A stretch of 44,767 bases of DNA. Origin: DATFML01 sp964571225. GTDB lineage: Bacteria; Pseudomonadota; Gammaproteobacteria; DATFLG01. The notes under the pieces are model-generated. The model made no database searches, was not told where the DNA came from, and saw nothing but the letters and a program-made list of their open reading frames with translations. The translations under genes and the position numbers were made by a program. Shown here piece after piece: positions 34,785 to 43,476 of this stretch (positions are counted from its first letter, which is position 1; each line of letters begins with the position of its first letter). The DNA is taken from assembly GCA_964571225.1 (NCBI GenBank), contig CAZNBB010000016.1, positions 1 to 44,767 of the forward strand. Direction: 5' to 3'.

Positions 34785-35351
34785 TCAAGCTTTCGGAAGG
34801 GTCACGCCGCGCTGGCCCTGGTACTTGCCGCCGCGGTCGGCGTAGGAGGTTTCGCAGACTTCGTCGGCGCCGAGGAACAGCACCTGGGCAACCCCTTCGT
34901 TGGCGTAGATCTTGGCCGGCAGGGGCGTGGTGTTGGAGAACTCCAGGGTCACGTGCCCTTCCCACTCCGGCTCCAGGGGGGTGACGTTCACGATGATGCC
35001 GCAACGGGCGTAGGTGGACTTGCCGAGACAGATGGTCAGCACGTCCCGGGGGATGCGGAAATATTCCACCGTACGGGCCAGGGCAAAGGAGTTGGGCGGG
35101 ATGATGCAGACGTCCGACTTGACGTCCACGAAGCTGTTGGCATCGAAGTTCTTGGGATCGACGATGGCCGAATTGATATTGGTGAAGATCTTGAACTCGT
35201 CGGAGCAGCGGATATCGTAGCCGTAGCTGGAGGTGCCGTAGGAGATCACGCGACCGGCGTCGGTCTCGCGCACCTGGCCGGGCTCGTACGGGTCGATCAT
35301 GCCGCACTGCTCGGCCATGCGGCGAATCCAACGGTCCGATTTGATTGCCAT
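34785..35351 (-). CDS. dcd: dCTP deaminase
   Basis: A 188-residue trimeric enzyme that converts dCTP to dUTP for thymidylate synthesis. Visible: KSDRWIRRMAEQ, SYGTSSYGYDIRCSDEFKIF, FALARTVEYFRIPRDVLTIC, GKSTYARCGIIVNVTPLEP with the active-site region, and EWEGHVTLEFSNTTPLPAKI followed by ANEGVAQVLF. Length is normal. It follows apbC by 74 nt on the same strand. Confidence 0.97.
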   Translation of the reverse strand: MAIKSDRWIRRMAEQCGMIDPYEPGQVRETDAGRVISYGTSSYGYDIRCSDEFKIFTNINSAIVDPKNFDANSFVDVKSDVCIIPPNSFALARTVEYFRIPRDVLTICLGKSTYARCGIIVNVTPLEPEWEGHVTLEFSNTTPLPAKIYANEGVAQVLFLGADEVCETSYADRGGKYQGQRGVTLPKA

Positions 35352-35425
35352 GGGGCGTTAGCCTGCCAGGGACGCCGGACCCCGCCCCGCCGGGCGGGGT
35401 CTGCGGCAGGCCCCGATATGCTGCA

Positions 35426-36517
35426 TCAGTTGTTCTGGATGACGATCTTCGGGAACTTGGCCGCGAAGTTCTTCGCCTGCAGAGACAACTTGGCGGCCGT
35501 ACGGCGGGCGATGTCCCGATAGATCTGGGAGATGCGGCTGTCCGGATCGGCAACCACGGAAGGCTTGCCCGCGTCGGTCTCCTCCCGGATATGGATATCC
35601 AGGGGCAGGGCACCGAGAAAGTCCACGTCGAACTGCTCGGCCATGCGCGTGCCGCCGCCTTCGCCGAAGATATGCTCCTCGTGGCCGCAGTTGCTGCAGA
35701 TGTGGATGCTCATGTTCTCCACGATGCCCAGCACCGGCACTTCCACTTTCTGGAACATCTTCAGGCCCTTGCGGGCGTCCAGCAGGGCGATGTCCTGGGG
35801 GGTGGTGACGATCACCGCGCCACTGACCGGCACCTGCTGGGCCAGGGTCAGCTGGGTGTCGCCGGTGCCCGGGGGCAGGTCGATCACCAGGTAATCCAGG
35901 TCCTTCCAGTTGGTGTCGGACAACAGCTGCTGCAGGGCCTGGGTGACCATGGGGCCGCGCCACACCATGGGGGTTTCCTCGTCGATCAGGAAACCGATGG
36001 ACATGGCCTGCACGTGGTAGCTGACCATGGGCTCCAGGGTCTTGCCGTCCTTGGACTCCGGGCGCCCGCTCACACCCAGCATGCGCGGCTGGCTGGGGCC
36101 GTAGATGTCCGCGTCCAGAATGCCGACGCTGGCACCTTCCTGGGACAGAGCCAGGGCCAGGTTGACGGCAGTGGTGGACTTGCCCACGCCGCCCTTGCCG
36201 GACGCCACCGCAATGATGTTCTTGATGCCCTTGATGGGCTCCACGCCCTTCTGCACCGCGTGGGGCACGATGTTGCTGTCCACGTTGACGGTGGCATCGG
36301 CAACGCCGCTGATGCCTTTGATCTTCTCCGCCAGCTTCTGCGCCAGTTGCTCCGCATAGCCCTTGGCGGGAAAACCGAGCGTCACATCCACGGTCACCTT
36401 GTCGCCGTCCACCGCAATGCTCTTGATGCACTTGGTGGAGACCAGGTCCTTTTCCAGATAGGGGTCGATGTACTCCTTGAGGGCAGTCTCGACCTGCAGC
36501 TGGGATACGTCACTCAT
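35426..36517 (-). CDS. apbC: Iron-sulfur cluster carrier ATPase ApbC (Mrp)
   Basis: 363 residues from ATG 36517 (MSDVSQLQVETAL), with GAGGA about 8 nt upstream; the longer frame from 36598 was discarded. An N-terminal MIP18-like domain (1-90) precedes the P-loop ATPase with Walker A SGKGGVGKSTTAVN (107-114 core), DADIYGPSQPRMLG and VIDLPPGTGDTQL. The cluster-binding C274-x2-C277 lies in SIHICSNCGHEEHIF. It scaffolds and delivers Fe-S clusters. It is divergent from metG; the apbC-metG pairing is common in gammaproteobacteria. Confidence 0.95.
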   Translation of the reverse strand: MSDVSQLQVETALKEYIDPYLEKDLVSTKCIKSIAVDGDKVTVDVTLGFPAKGYAEQLAQKLAEKIKGISGVADATVNVDSNIVPHAVQKGVEPIKGIKNIIAVASGKGGVGKSTTAVNLALALSQEGASVGILDADIYGPSQPRMLGVSGRPESKDGKTLEPMVSYHVQAMSIGFLIDEETPMVWRGPMVTQALQQLLSDTNWKDLDYLVIDLPPGTGDTQLTLAQQVPVSGAVIVTTPQDIALLDARKGLKMFQKVEVPVLGIVENMSIHICSNCGHEEHIFGEGGGTRMAEQFDVDFLGALPLDIHIREETDAGKPSVVADPDSRISQIYRDIARRTAAKLSLQAKNFAAKFPKIVIQNN

Positions 36518-36713
36518 GTCAGTGGTCCTCTGAACGCGCTCACCGCAGCACCGGGCGCGGAAACCTGAAAAGTGGGCGGGATTGTACACAAGTTTCATAC
36601 CGGCGTCTCCCGTCCCCGGGCAGGGGGATTTACCCCATTCCGGTGGCGGGCACAGCGGATAATTGTTAACTTATGCGCCTTTCATTCCTTGGGGTTAGCG
36701 CCACCCGCCGCTC

Positions 36714-38750
36714 ATGAACGACTCTCGACGCACCATCCTGGTCACCAGTGCCCTGCCCTACGCCAACGGGCCCATCCACCTGGGTCATCTGGTGGAGTAC
36801 ATCCAGACCGACATCTGGGTCCGGTTCCAGAAGCTGCGGGGCCATAACTGCCTGTACGTGTGCGCCGACGACGCCCATGGCACCCCCATCATGTTGCGGG
36901 CCGAGAAGGAAGGCCTGACCCCGGAGGCCCTCATCGAGCAGGTGGGGGCGGCCCATCGGGCGGACTTCGCGGAGTTCCGGATCGGCTTCGACAACTACTA
37001 CACCACCCACTCGCCCGAAAACCGCGAGTCGGCGGCCTACATCTACACCCGCAACCGGGATGCCGGCCATATCGTCACCCGCACCATCCGCCAGGCCTTC
37101 GACCCGGAGCGTCAGATGTTCCTGCCGGACCGGTTCATCAAGGGGGAGTGCCCGCGCTGCGGCGCCCCGGACCAGTACGGTGATTCCTGCGAGGTATGTG
37201 GAGCCACCTACAGCCCCACCGACCTTAAGAACCCGGTATCGGCCATCTCCGGCGCCCAGCCCATAGAAAAGGAATCGGAGCACTATTTCTTCAAGCTCGG
37301 CGATTTCCAGGGCATGCTGCGCCAGTGGATCAGCCGCAGCGGCCTGCAGAGCGGCATCGCCAACAAGCTCAACGAGTGGTTCGAGGCCGGCCTGCAGGAC
37401 TGGGACATCTCCCGCGACGCCCCCTACTTCGGCTTCGAGATCCCCGACGCGCCGGGCAAATACTTCTACGTGTGGCTGGACGCCCCCATCGGCTACATCG
37501 CCAGCTTCAAGAACCTCTGCAAACGGCGCCCGGAACTGGATTTCGACGCCTACTGGGGCACCGACAGCCACTATGAGCTGTACCATTTCATCGGCAAGGA
37601 CATCGCCTATTTCCATACGCTGTTCTGGCCGGCCATGCTCGCCGGCGCCGGACTGCGCACACCCACCGCGGTGTTCTGCCACGGCTTTCTGACTGTCAAC
37701 GGCCAGAAGATGTCCAAGTCCCGCGGCACCTTCATCATGGCGCGCACCTATCTGGACCACCTGAATCCCGAATACCTGCGCTACTACTTCGCCGCCAAGC
37801 TGGGCGACGGCATCGACGACCTGGACCTGAACCTGGAAGACTTCCGCCTGCGGGTGAACGCCGACCTGGTGGGCAAAGTGGTGAATATCGCCAGCCGCTG
37901 CGCCGGCTTCATCAACAAGCGCTTCGAGGGCAGACTGTCCGCCGAACTGCCGGAGCCGGCGCTGTTCGCCGAATTCGCCGGCGCCGCCGACGCCATCGCC
38001 GAGCTCTACGAAACCCGCCAATTCGGCCATGCCATGACCGAAATCATGCAGCTGGCGGACAAGGCCAATCAGTACATTGACGCCCAAAAACCCTGGGTGG
38101 CTATCAAGGAACCGGGGCGGGAGGCGGAAGTGCAGGCCGTGTGCACCATGGGCCTGAACCTGTTCCGGGTGCTGATGACCTACCTCAAGCCGGTGCTGCC
38201 CGGCGTGGCCGAGGGCGCCGAGACATTCCTCGGTGTCGAACCTCTGACCTGGATCAAGGTTGGTGAACCATTGGTCAACCATACTATCGGTGCGTTCGTG
38301 CCGTTGATGACGCGCATCGAGCCGGACGCCGTGGAGGCGTTGTTGGAGGCATCGCGGGAAGACATGGCCGGCGCGGAAGCCGCCGCCGCGCCCAGCGGGC
38401 CGTTGCAGGACGAGCCCATCGGGCCGGAGATCCAGTACCCGGACTTCGCCAAGCTGGACCTGCGGGTGGCACGTATCGCCAAGGCCGAGCACGTCGAGGG
38501 CGCGGACAAACTGCTGCGCCTGACGCTGGACCTGGGGGGTGAAACCCGTACGGTGTTCGCGGGCATCAAGTCCGCCTATCAGCCCGAGGACCTGCAGGGC
38601 CGGCTCACCGTCATGGTGGCCAACCTGGCGCCCCGCAAGATGCGCTTCGGCATGTCGGAAGGCATGGTGCTTGCCGCCGGCCCCGGCGGGCGGGACCTGT
38701 GGATCCTGTCCCCGGACAGCGGCGCCCAACCCGGCATGCGGGTCAAGTAA
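36714..38750 (+). CDS. metG: Methionyl-tRNA synthetase
   Basis: A 678-residue class I synthetase. The HIGH-type motif is PYANGPIHLGHL (H22-L-G-H25), a four-cysteine zinc knuckle lies in GECPRCGAP and DSCEVCGATY, and the KMSKS loop is K332-M-S-K-S336 in NGQKMSKSRGTF. The C-terminal tRNA-binding OB domain begins near residue 575 (YPDFAKLDLRVARIAKAEHV) and includes APRKMRFGMSEGMVLAA. Full length with the dimerising domain. No clear promoter was found in the 196-nt spacer shared with apbC. Confidence 0.97.
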   Translation: MNDSRRTILVTSALPYANGPIHLGHLVEYIQTDIWVRFQKLRGHNCLYVCADDAHGTPIMLRAEKEGLTPEALIEQVGAAHRADFAEFRIGFDNYYTTHSPENRESAAYIYTRNRDAGHIVTRTIRQAFDPERQMFLPDRFIKGECPRCGAPDQYGDSCEVCGATYSPTDLKNPVSAISGAQPIEKESEHYFFKLGDFQGMLRQWISRSGLQSGIANKLNEWFEAGLQDWDISRDAPYFGFEIPDAPGKYFYVWLDAPIGYIASFKNLCKRRPELDFDAYWGTDSHYELYHFIGKDIAYFHTLFWPAMLAGAGLRTPTAVFCHGFLTVNGQKMSKSRGTFIMARTYLDHLNPEYLRYYFAAKLGDGIDDLDLNLEDFRLRVNADLVGKVVNIASRCAGFINKRFEGRLSAELPEPALFAEFAGAADAIAELYETRQFGHAMTEIMQLADKANQYIDAQKPWVAIKEPGREAEVQAVCTMGLNLFRVLMTYLKPVLPGVAEGAETFLGVEPLTWIKVGEPLVNHTIGAFVPLMTRIEPDAVEALLEASREDMAGAEAAAAPSGPLQDEPIGPEIQYPDFAKLDLRVARIAKAEHVEGADKLLRLTLDLGGETRTVFAGIKSAYQPEDLQGRLTVMVANLAPRKMRFGMSEGMVLAAGPGGRDLWILSPDSGAQPGMRVK

Positions 38751-38804
38751 CGCACTGCAATCCGCGCCCCCGCCAAGCGGATGGGGGACGATATCGATAA
38801 GCTG

Positions 38805-38810
38805 TATAAT
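38805..38810 (+). promoter_or_regulatory. Candidate -10 element of the rsx operon
   Basis: A perfect TATAAT lies 46 nt before rsxA, within GCTGTATAATGG. No recognisable -35 is present at 16-18 nt upstream (GC-rich). This would be a weak or activator-dependent promoter giving a leader of about 40 nt. Confidence 0.45.
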
Positions 38811-38823
38811 GGATACTCGTTTT

Positions 38824-38847
38824 AACTCCACCCGGCTGCATGGAGTT
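38824..38847 (+). promoter_or_regulatory. 5' leader hairpin covering the rsxA ribosome binding site
   Basis: Arms AACTCCA (38824-38830) and TGGAGTT (38841-38847) form a perfect 7-bp stem with a 10-nt loop. The GGAG at 38842-38845, which sits 10 nt before ATG 38856, lies in the 3' arm, so folding would sequester the ribosome binding site. Confidence 0.6.
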
Positions 38848-38855
38848 GATGTGCG

Positions 38856-39437
38856 ATGACCGAATACGCCCTGATCCTGGTCAGCACGGTGCTGGTGAAC
38901 AACTTCGTGCTGGTGAAATTCCTGGGACTGTGTCCCTTCATGGGCGTGTCGCGCAAGCTGGAAACGGCTACCGGCATGGCGCTGGCCACCACCTTCGTGC
39001 TGACCCTGTCCTCCATCTGCAGCTACCTGGCCGAGCACTACCTGCTCGAACCCCTGGGCCTGGGGTACCTGCGCACCATCACCTTCATCCTGGTCATCGC
39101 GGTGGTGGTGCAGTTCACCGAAATGGTGGTACACAAGACCAGCCCCCTGCTCTATCAGGTGCTGGGCATCTTTCTTCCCCTGATCACCACCAACTGCGCC
39201 GTGCTGGGCGTGGCCCTGCTGAATGTCCAGCAGCACCTGGGATTCCTGCAGTCGGCGGTGTACGGCTTCGGCGCGGCGGTGGGTTTCTCGCTGGTGCTCA
39301 TTCTCTTCTCGGCGGTCCGCGAACGGGTGGCGGCCGCGGACGTGCCGGTGCCGTTCCGCGGCTCGGCCATCGCCCTGATCACCGCCGGGCTGATGTCCCT
39401 GGCGTTCATGGGTTTCTCGGGCCTGGTCAAGGGTTGA
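38856..39437 (+). CDS. rsxA: Electron transport complex subunit RsxA/RnfA
   Basis: A 193-residue inner membrane protein with six transmembrane helices. It starts EYALILVSTVLVNNFVLVKF, and has LGLCPFMGVSRKLETATGMA and a matching second half with IFLPLITTNCAVLGVALLN. The two conserved cysteines (in GLCPFMG and TTNCAV) are thought to bind an iron-sulfur cluster with RsxE in the membrane. It is the first gene of the rsxABCDGE operon, a Rnf-type complex that moves electrons from NADH or ferredoxin coupled to sodium or proton flow. Confidence 0.96.
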   Translation: MTEYALILVSTVLVNNFVLVKFLGLCPFMGVSRKLETATGMALATTFVLTLSSICSYLAEHYLLEPLGLGYLRTITFILVIAVVVQFTEMVVHKTSPLLYQVLGIFLPLITTNCAVLGVALLNVQQHLGFLQSAVYGFGAAVGFSLVLILFSAVRERVAAADVPVPFRGSAIALITAGLMSLAFMGFSGLVKG

Positions 39438-39484
39438 GGCGGCACCATGAAAGCGTACACGGCTGACAAGGGGGATAGCGCACC

Positions 39485-40063
39485 ATGCTGACGCCGGTGC
39501 TCGCCCTGGGGCTGCTGGCCGCCGTGTTCGGCCTGCTGCTGGGCTACTCGGCCATCCGCTTCCGGGTGGAGGGCGAACCCATCGTGGAACAGATCAACGC
39601 CATCCTGCCCCAGACCCAGTGCGGCCAGTGCGGCTACGCCGGCTGCCGGCCCTATGCCGAAGCCATCGCGGCCGGCGAAGCGGAGATCAACCAGTGTCCG
39701 CCCGGCGGCGAAGCCGGCATCCAGGCCCTGGCCGACCTGTTGGGGCGCGACCCCGTGCCCCTGAACGAAAGCCACGGCGAGCACAAGGGCAAGCGGGTGG
39801 CGCGCATCGACGAGAGTACCTGCATCGGCTGCACCCTGTGTCTTCAGGCCTGCCCGGTGGACGCCATCCTGGGGGCCGCCAAGCACATGCACACCGTCAT
39901 CGAAGACGAATGCACCGGCTGCGAACTGTGCCTGGAGCCCTGCCCGGTGGACTGCATCGACATGGTCCCGGTCAGGGAAGACATCAGCACCTGGAAGTGG
40001 CCGTTCCCGGAGGACCGCTGGGTGGACATCGCCGAGGCGCCGCTGCGGCAGGCGGCCCGCTAG
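39485..40063 (+). CDS. rsxB: Electron transport complex subunit RsxB/RnfB
   Basis: A 192-residue ferredoxin-like subunit. An N-terminal membrane anchor (about 3-24, LALGLLAAVFGLLLGYSAI) precedes the Fe-S domain with CGQCGYAGCRPYAEAI. Two [4Fe-4S] ferredoxin motifs follow: CIGCTLCLQACPVDAI and CTGCELCLEPCPVDCIDMV. It carries electrons between the cytoplasm and RsxC/RsxA-E. Lies 47 nt after rsxA. Confidence 0.96.
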   Translation: MLTPVLALGLLAAVFGLLLGYSAIRFRVEGEPIVEQINAILPQTQCGQCGYAGCRPYAEAIAAGEAEINQCPPGGEAGIQALADLLGRDPVPLNESHGEHKGKRVARIDESTCIGCTLCLQACPVDAILGAAKHMHTVIEDECTGCELCLEPCPVDCIDMVPVREDISTWKWPFPEDRWVDIAEAPLRQAAR

Positions 40064-40089
40064 CGCCCATGCTCGACGGCCCTGTTTGA

Positions 40090-41706
40090 ATGGCGGCACG
40101 CTTCGACAAGCTGTTTCACTTCCACGGTGGCCTGCGCCTGCCCGGCCACAAGGATCAATCCACCGCCATGGCGGTGGTGCCCGCACGGGTGCCGCCCCGG
40201 TTGATCCTGCCGCTGCACCAACATATCGGTCAGCCGGCCGAAGCGCTGGTGCAACCGGGAGATCGGGTCCTCAAGGGTCAACTCATCGGGCGGGCCGAGG
40301 GCTACGTCAGCGCCGCCGTCCATGCCAGCAGTTCGGGCCGGGTGGTGGAGGTGGCCGAGCGGCCGGTGCCCCATCCCTCCGGACTGACCGCGCTGTGCGT
40401 GGTCATCGAGACCGACGGCCTGGAGCAATGGCGCCAGCGGGACGAGCCGGTAGCCGACTACCGCACGCTGGACCCCAGCGAATTGCGCAACCGCATCCGG
40501 GACGCCGGCATCGTAGGACTGGGGGGCGCGGGCTTTCCCACCTTCGTGAAAATGAATCCCGGCGCCGGCCACGCCATCGAGTTGCTGGTCATCAACGGCG
40601 CGGAGTGCGAACCCTACATCAGCTGCGACGACATGCTGATGCGCGAGCGCCCGGCGGACATCGTGGCCGGCATGGCCATCCTGCGCCACGCCATCGGCGC
40701 CCGCGAATGCGTAATCGCCGTGGAGGACAACAAGCCCGAGGCCACTGCCGCGCTGCGGCGGGAAGTGCAGGCGGCGGGCGACGCCACCGTACAGGTGGTG
40801 ACGGTGCCCACCCGCTACCCCACCGGCGGCGAGAAACAGCTCATCAAGGTGCTGACCGGACGGGAAGTGCCCAGCCAGGGCCTGCCCGCCGACATCGGCG
40901 TGGTCTGCCACAACGTGGGCACCGCGGCGGCCGTCTACCGCAACGTGCTGGACAACGAGCCGCTGGTGTCCCGGTTCATCACCGTCACCGGCGCCGGCGT
41001 GGCCCAGCCCCGCAACCTGGAGGTGCTGGTGGGCACCCCCATCGCCGATCTGGTGGAGCAGTGCGGCGGCTACACCGACGCGGCGGACCGCCTGGTGATG
41101 GGCGGACCCATGATGGGCTTCGCCCTGCCGGACGACGCCCTGCCGGTGGTCAAGACCACCAACTGCATACTGGTGGCCAGTCGCGACGAGCTGCCCCCGC
41201 CCCAGGCGGCCATGCCCTGCATCCGCTGTGGGGAATGCGTGCAGGTCTGTCCGGCGGACCTGCTGCCCCAGCAGCTGTACTGGTACGCCCACTCCAAGGA
41301 TTTCGACAAGACCCAGGACTACCACCTGTTCGACTGCATCGAATGCGGCTGCTGTGCCCAGGTCTGTCCCAGCCACATCCCGCTGGTGCAATACTACCGC
41401 TTCGCCAAGACCGAGATCTGGGCGCAGGAACGGGAACGGCGCCACGCCGATCAGGCGCGCCGGCGCCATGAGTTCCGCCTGGCCCGCCTGGAGCGGGAAA
41501 AGCAGGAACGGGAACAGCGTCTGCGGGAGCGACGCAAGGGTGCGCCCCAGGACACCAAGAAAGCCGCCATCCAGGCCGCCCTGGAACGGGCCAAGGCGAA
41601 GAAAGCGGCGGTCGGCAACGAGTCCGTGGCGCAAGCCGATGCCGGCGAGCCGTCCGCAAGCGCCGCCGACGCCACCGACAAACCCGATTCCAAAGAAAAC
41701 GCCTGA
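40090..41706 (+). CDS. rsxC: Electron transport complex subunit RsxC/RnfC
   Basis: A 538-residue peripheral subunit. The NADH/FMN domain has GIVGLGGAGFPTFVKMN and INGAECEPYISCDDMLMRE. The [4Fe-4S] motifs are CIRCGECVQVCPADLL and CIECGCCAQVCPSHI. The C-terminal tail (about 445-538) is a charged coiled coil with a single KKAAIQAALERAKAKKAA repeat, where E. coli RsxC has several copies, so this protein is shorter. One base overlaps the rsxD start. Confidence 0.95.
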   Translation: MAARFDKLFHFHGGLRLPGHKDQSTAMAVVPARVPPRLILPLHQHIGQPAEALVQPGDRVLKGQLIGRAEGYVSAAVHASSSGRVVEVAERPVPHPSGLTALCVVIETDGLEQWRQRDEPVADYRTLDPSELRNRIRDAGIVGLGGAGFPTFVKMNPGAGHAIELLVINGAECEPYISCDDMLMRERPADIVAGMAILRHAIGARECVIAVEDNKPEATAALRREVQAAGDATVQVVTVPTRYPTGGEKQLIKVLTGREVPSQGLPADIGVVCHNVGTAAAVYRNVLDNEPLVSRFITVTGAGVAQPRNLEVLVGTPIADLVEQCGGYTDAADRLVMGGPMMGFALPDDALPVVKTTNCILVASRDELPPPQAAMPCIRCGECVQVCPADLLPQQLYWYAHSKDFDKTQDYHLFDCIECGCCAQVCPSHIPLVQYYRFAKTEIWAQERERRHADQARRRHEFRLARLEREKQEREQRLRERRKGAPQDTKKAAIQAALERAKAKKAAVGNESVAQADAGEPSASAADATDKPDSKENA

Positions 41707-42740
41707 TGGAGTTTCACACCTACAGCTCGCCTCATCTGCCGGCCCACAGCGACGTGGGCGTGGTCATGCGCCGGGTGCTCTACGCTCTGGTGCCCGGCGC
41801 GCTGGCCTACTGGTGGTTCTTCGGCTGGGGCGTACTGATCAATCTGGCGCTGTGCGTGTCCGTGGCGGTGGGCGCCGAGGCTGTCATGCTGCAACTGCGC
41901 GGGCGCGCGGCAGGGCGCTTCCTGGCAGACGGCAGCGCGGTGGTGACCGGTGCGCTGCTGGGCCTGGCACTGCCGCCGCTGACGCCGTGGTGGATACCGG
42001 TGGTGGCGGTACTGTTCGCCATCGTGGTGGCCAAGCAGCTGTACGGCGGGCTGGGCTACAACCCGTTCAATCCGGCCATGGTCGGCTATGTGGTGGTGCT
42101 GATCTCCTTCCCCCGGGAACTGTCCCTGTGGGCCTCTCCCGTCGGCATCGGCGCCCATACCCTGAACCTCGCCCAGACCCTGCAACTGGTGTTTGCCAAC
42201 CACTTCCCCGCCGGTCTCAACTGGGACGCGGTCACCTCAGCCACGCCTCTGGACGCGGTCAAGATCGGCCGCGGGCTCGACAAGACCATGAGCGAAATCG
42301 GCAGCGCGCCGGTGTTCGGCGACTACGGTGGAATCGGGTGGGAATGGGTGAATCTCTGGTATCTGGTGGGGGGCGTCTGGCTGCTGCGCGAGCGGGTCAT
42401 CCGCTGGCAGATCCCTGCCGGGATGCTGGGTGCCTTGTTCCTCATGGCATTGGCTTTCTACCTGAACAGCCCGGACCGCTTCCCGTCGCCGCTCTTTCAT
42501 ATGTTCAGCGGCGCCACCATGCTGGGGGCGTTCTTCATCGCCACCGATCCGGTGTCGGCGAGCACCACCAACCGGGGCCGCCTGATCTACGGTGCCGGCA
42601 TCGGCGTCCTGGTGTACGTCATCCGCACCTGGGGCGGCTACCCCGAAGGGGTGGCCTTCGCCGTGCTGTTGATGAACATGGCCGCGCCCACCATCGACTA
42701 CTACAGCCGTCCGCGCGTGTTCGGCCAAACCGGGGAATAG
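41706..42740 (+). CDS. rsxD: Electron transport complex subunit RsxD/RnfD
   Basis: A 344-residue inner membrane flavoprotein with about nine helices. The covalent FMN site is probably T180 in AVTSATPLDAVK, matching the SGATPL motif of the family. Other marks are GYNPFNPAMVGYVVVLISFP and SGATMLGAFFIATDPVSAST, with the conserved DPVSAST block. It starts on the rsxC stop (TGATG) and precedes rsxG by 3 nt. Confidence 0.96.
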   Translation: MEFHTYSSPHLPAHSDVGVVMRRVLYALVPGALAYWWFFGWGVLINLALCVSVAVGAEAVMLQLRGRAAGRFLADGSAVVTGALLGLALPPLTPWWIPVVAVLFAIVVAKQLYGGLGYNPFNPAMVGYVVVLISFPRELSLWASPVGIGAHTLNLAQTLQLVFANHFPAGLNWDAVTSATPLDAVKIGRGLDKTMSEIGSAPVFGDYGGIGWEWVNLWYLVGGVWLLRERVIRWQIPAGMLGALFLMALAFYLNSPDRFPSPLFHMFSGATMLGAFFIATDPVSASTTNRGRLIYGAGIGVLVYVIRTWGGYPEGVAFAVLLMNMAAPTIDYYSRPRVFGQTGE

Positions 42741-42743
42741 ACG

Positions 42744-43370
42744 ATGACCTATCGCCAGATCCTGGTCACTTCGCTGCTGCTGTTGCTGTTCGCGGTCGCC
42801 GGCACCGCACTGGTCGCACTCACCTACGACCAGACCCGGGGACGTATCGCCGCCAACGAACGGGCGGCTCTGCTGCACAGCCTGCAGCTGCTGGTGCCCA
42901 GCAGCGCCTACGACAACGACCCGCTGAAGGACACCGTGCAGGTCCATGACCCGGCCATGCTGGGTACCAGCGACCCGGTCACCGTGTACCGCCTGCGCAA
43001 GGACGGCAAACCGGTGGCCGCGGTGCTTACCCCGGTGGCCCCGGACGGCTACGGCGGCGCCATCAAGCTGCTGGTGGGCATCTACTACGACGGCACCATC
43101 GCCGGCGTGCGGGTGCTGTCCGAACACGAGACCCCGGGGCTGGGGGACGCCATCAAGGCAGACCGCTCCAACTGGATTTTCGGCTTCGACGGCAAGTCCA
43201 TCGGCAACCCGCCCCTGGACAAGTGGAAGGTGAAGAAGGACGGCGGCGTATTCGACCAGTTCACCGGCGCCACAATTTCCCCAAGGGCGGTAGTAAAAGC
43301 AATTCGAAAGACTCTGATATACTTCTCCAAGAACCGTGACAGCCTGTTCAAGGCCGGCGGCGCTGGTTAG
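42744..43370 (+). CDS. rsxG: Electron transport complex subunit RsxG/RnfG
   Basis: A 208-residue single-pass membrane flavoprotein with a periplasmic FMN domain. An N-terminal helix (about 7-27) is followed by YGGAIKLLVGIYYDGTIAGV (seen within GYGGAIKLLVGI), SEHETPGLGDAIK, and the flavinylation motif FTGATISPRAVV with T177 as the probable FMN-linked residue. An ApbE-type flavin transferase would be needed; none is encoded in this window. Confidence 0.95.
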   Translation: MTYRQILVTSLLLLLFAVAGTALVALTYDQTRGRIAANERAALLHSLQLLVPSSAYDNDPLKDTVQVHDPAMLGTSDPVTVYRLRKDGKPVAAVLTPVAPDGYGGAIKLLVGIYYDGTIAGVRVLSEHETPGLGDAIKADRSNWIFGFDGKSIGNPPLDKWKVKKDGGVFDQFTGATISPRAVVKAIRKTLIYFSKNRDSLFKAGGAG

Positions 43371-43476
43371 GGAGCAGAGGCCGTTGGCCCTTTCCGGGCA
43401 GGCGTGAGTTCATCCAACGCACAACAATTGACGCTCGTCATGGCCGCCGCGGCCGGACGCAGCCATCCTCGTAGCC

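Noticed and set aside
36666..39236. 856-residue minus-strand open frame
   Set aside because: Antisense to metG and the start of rsxA; His/Gln/Val-rich composition typical of a shadow frame.
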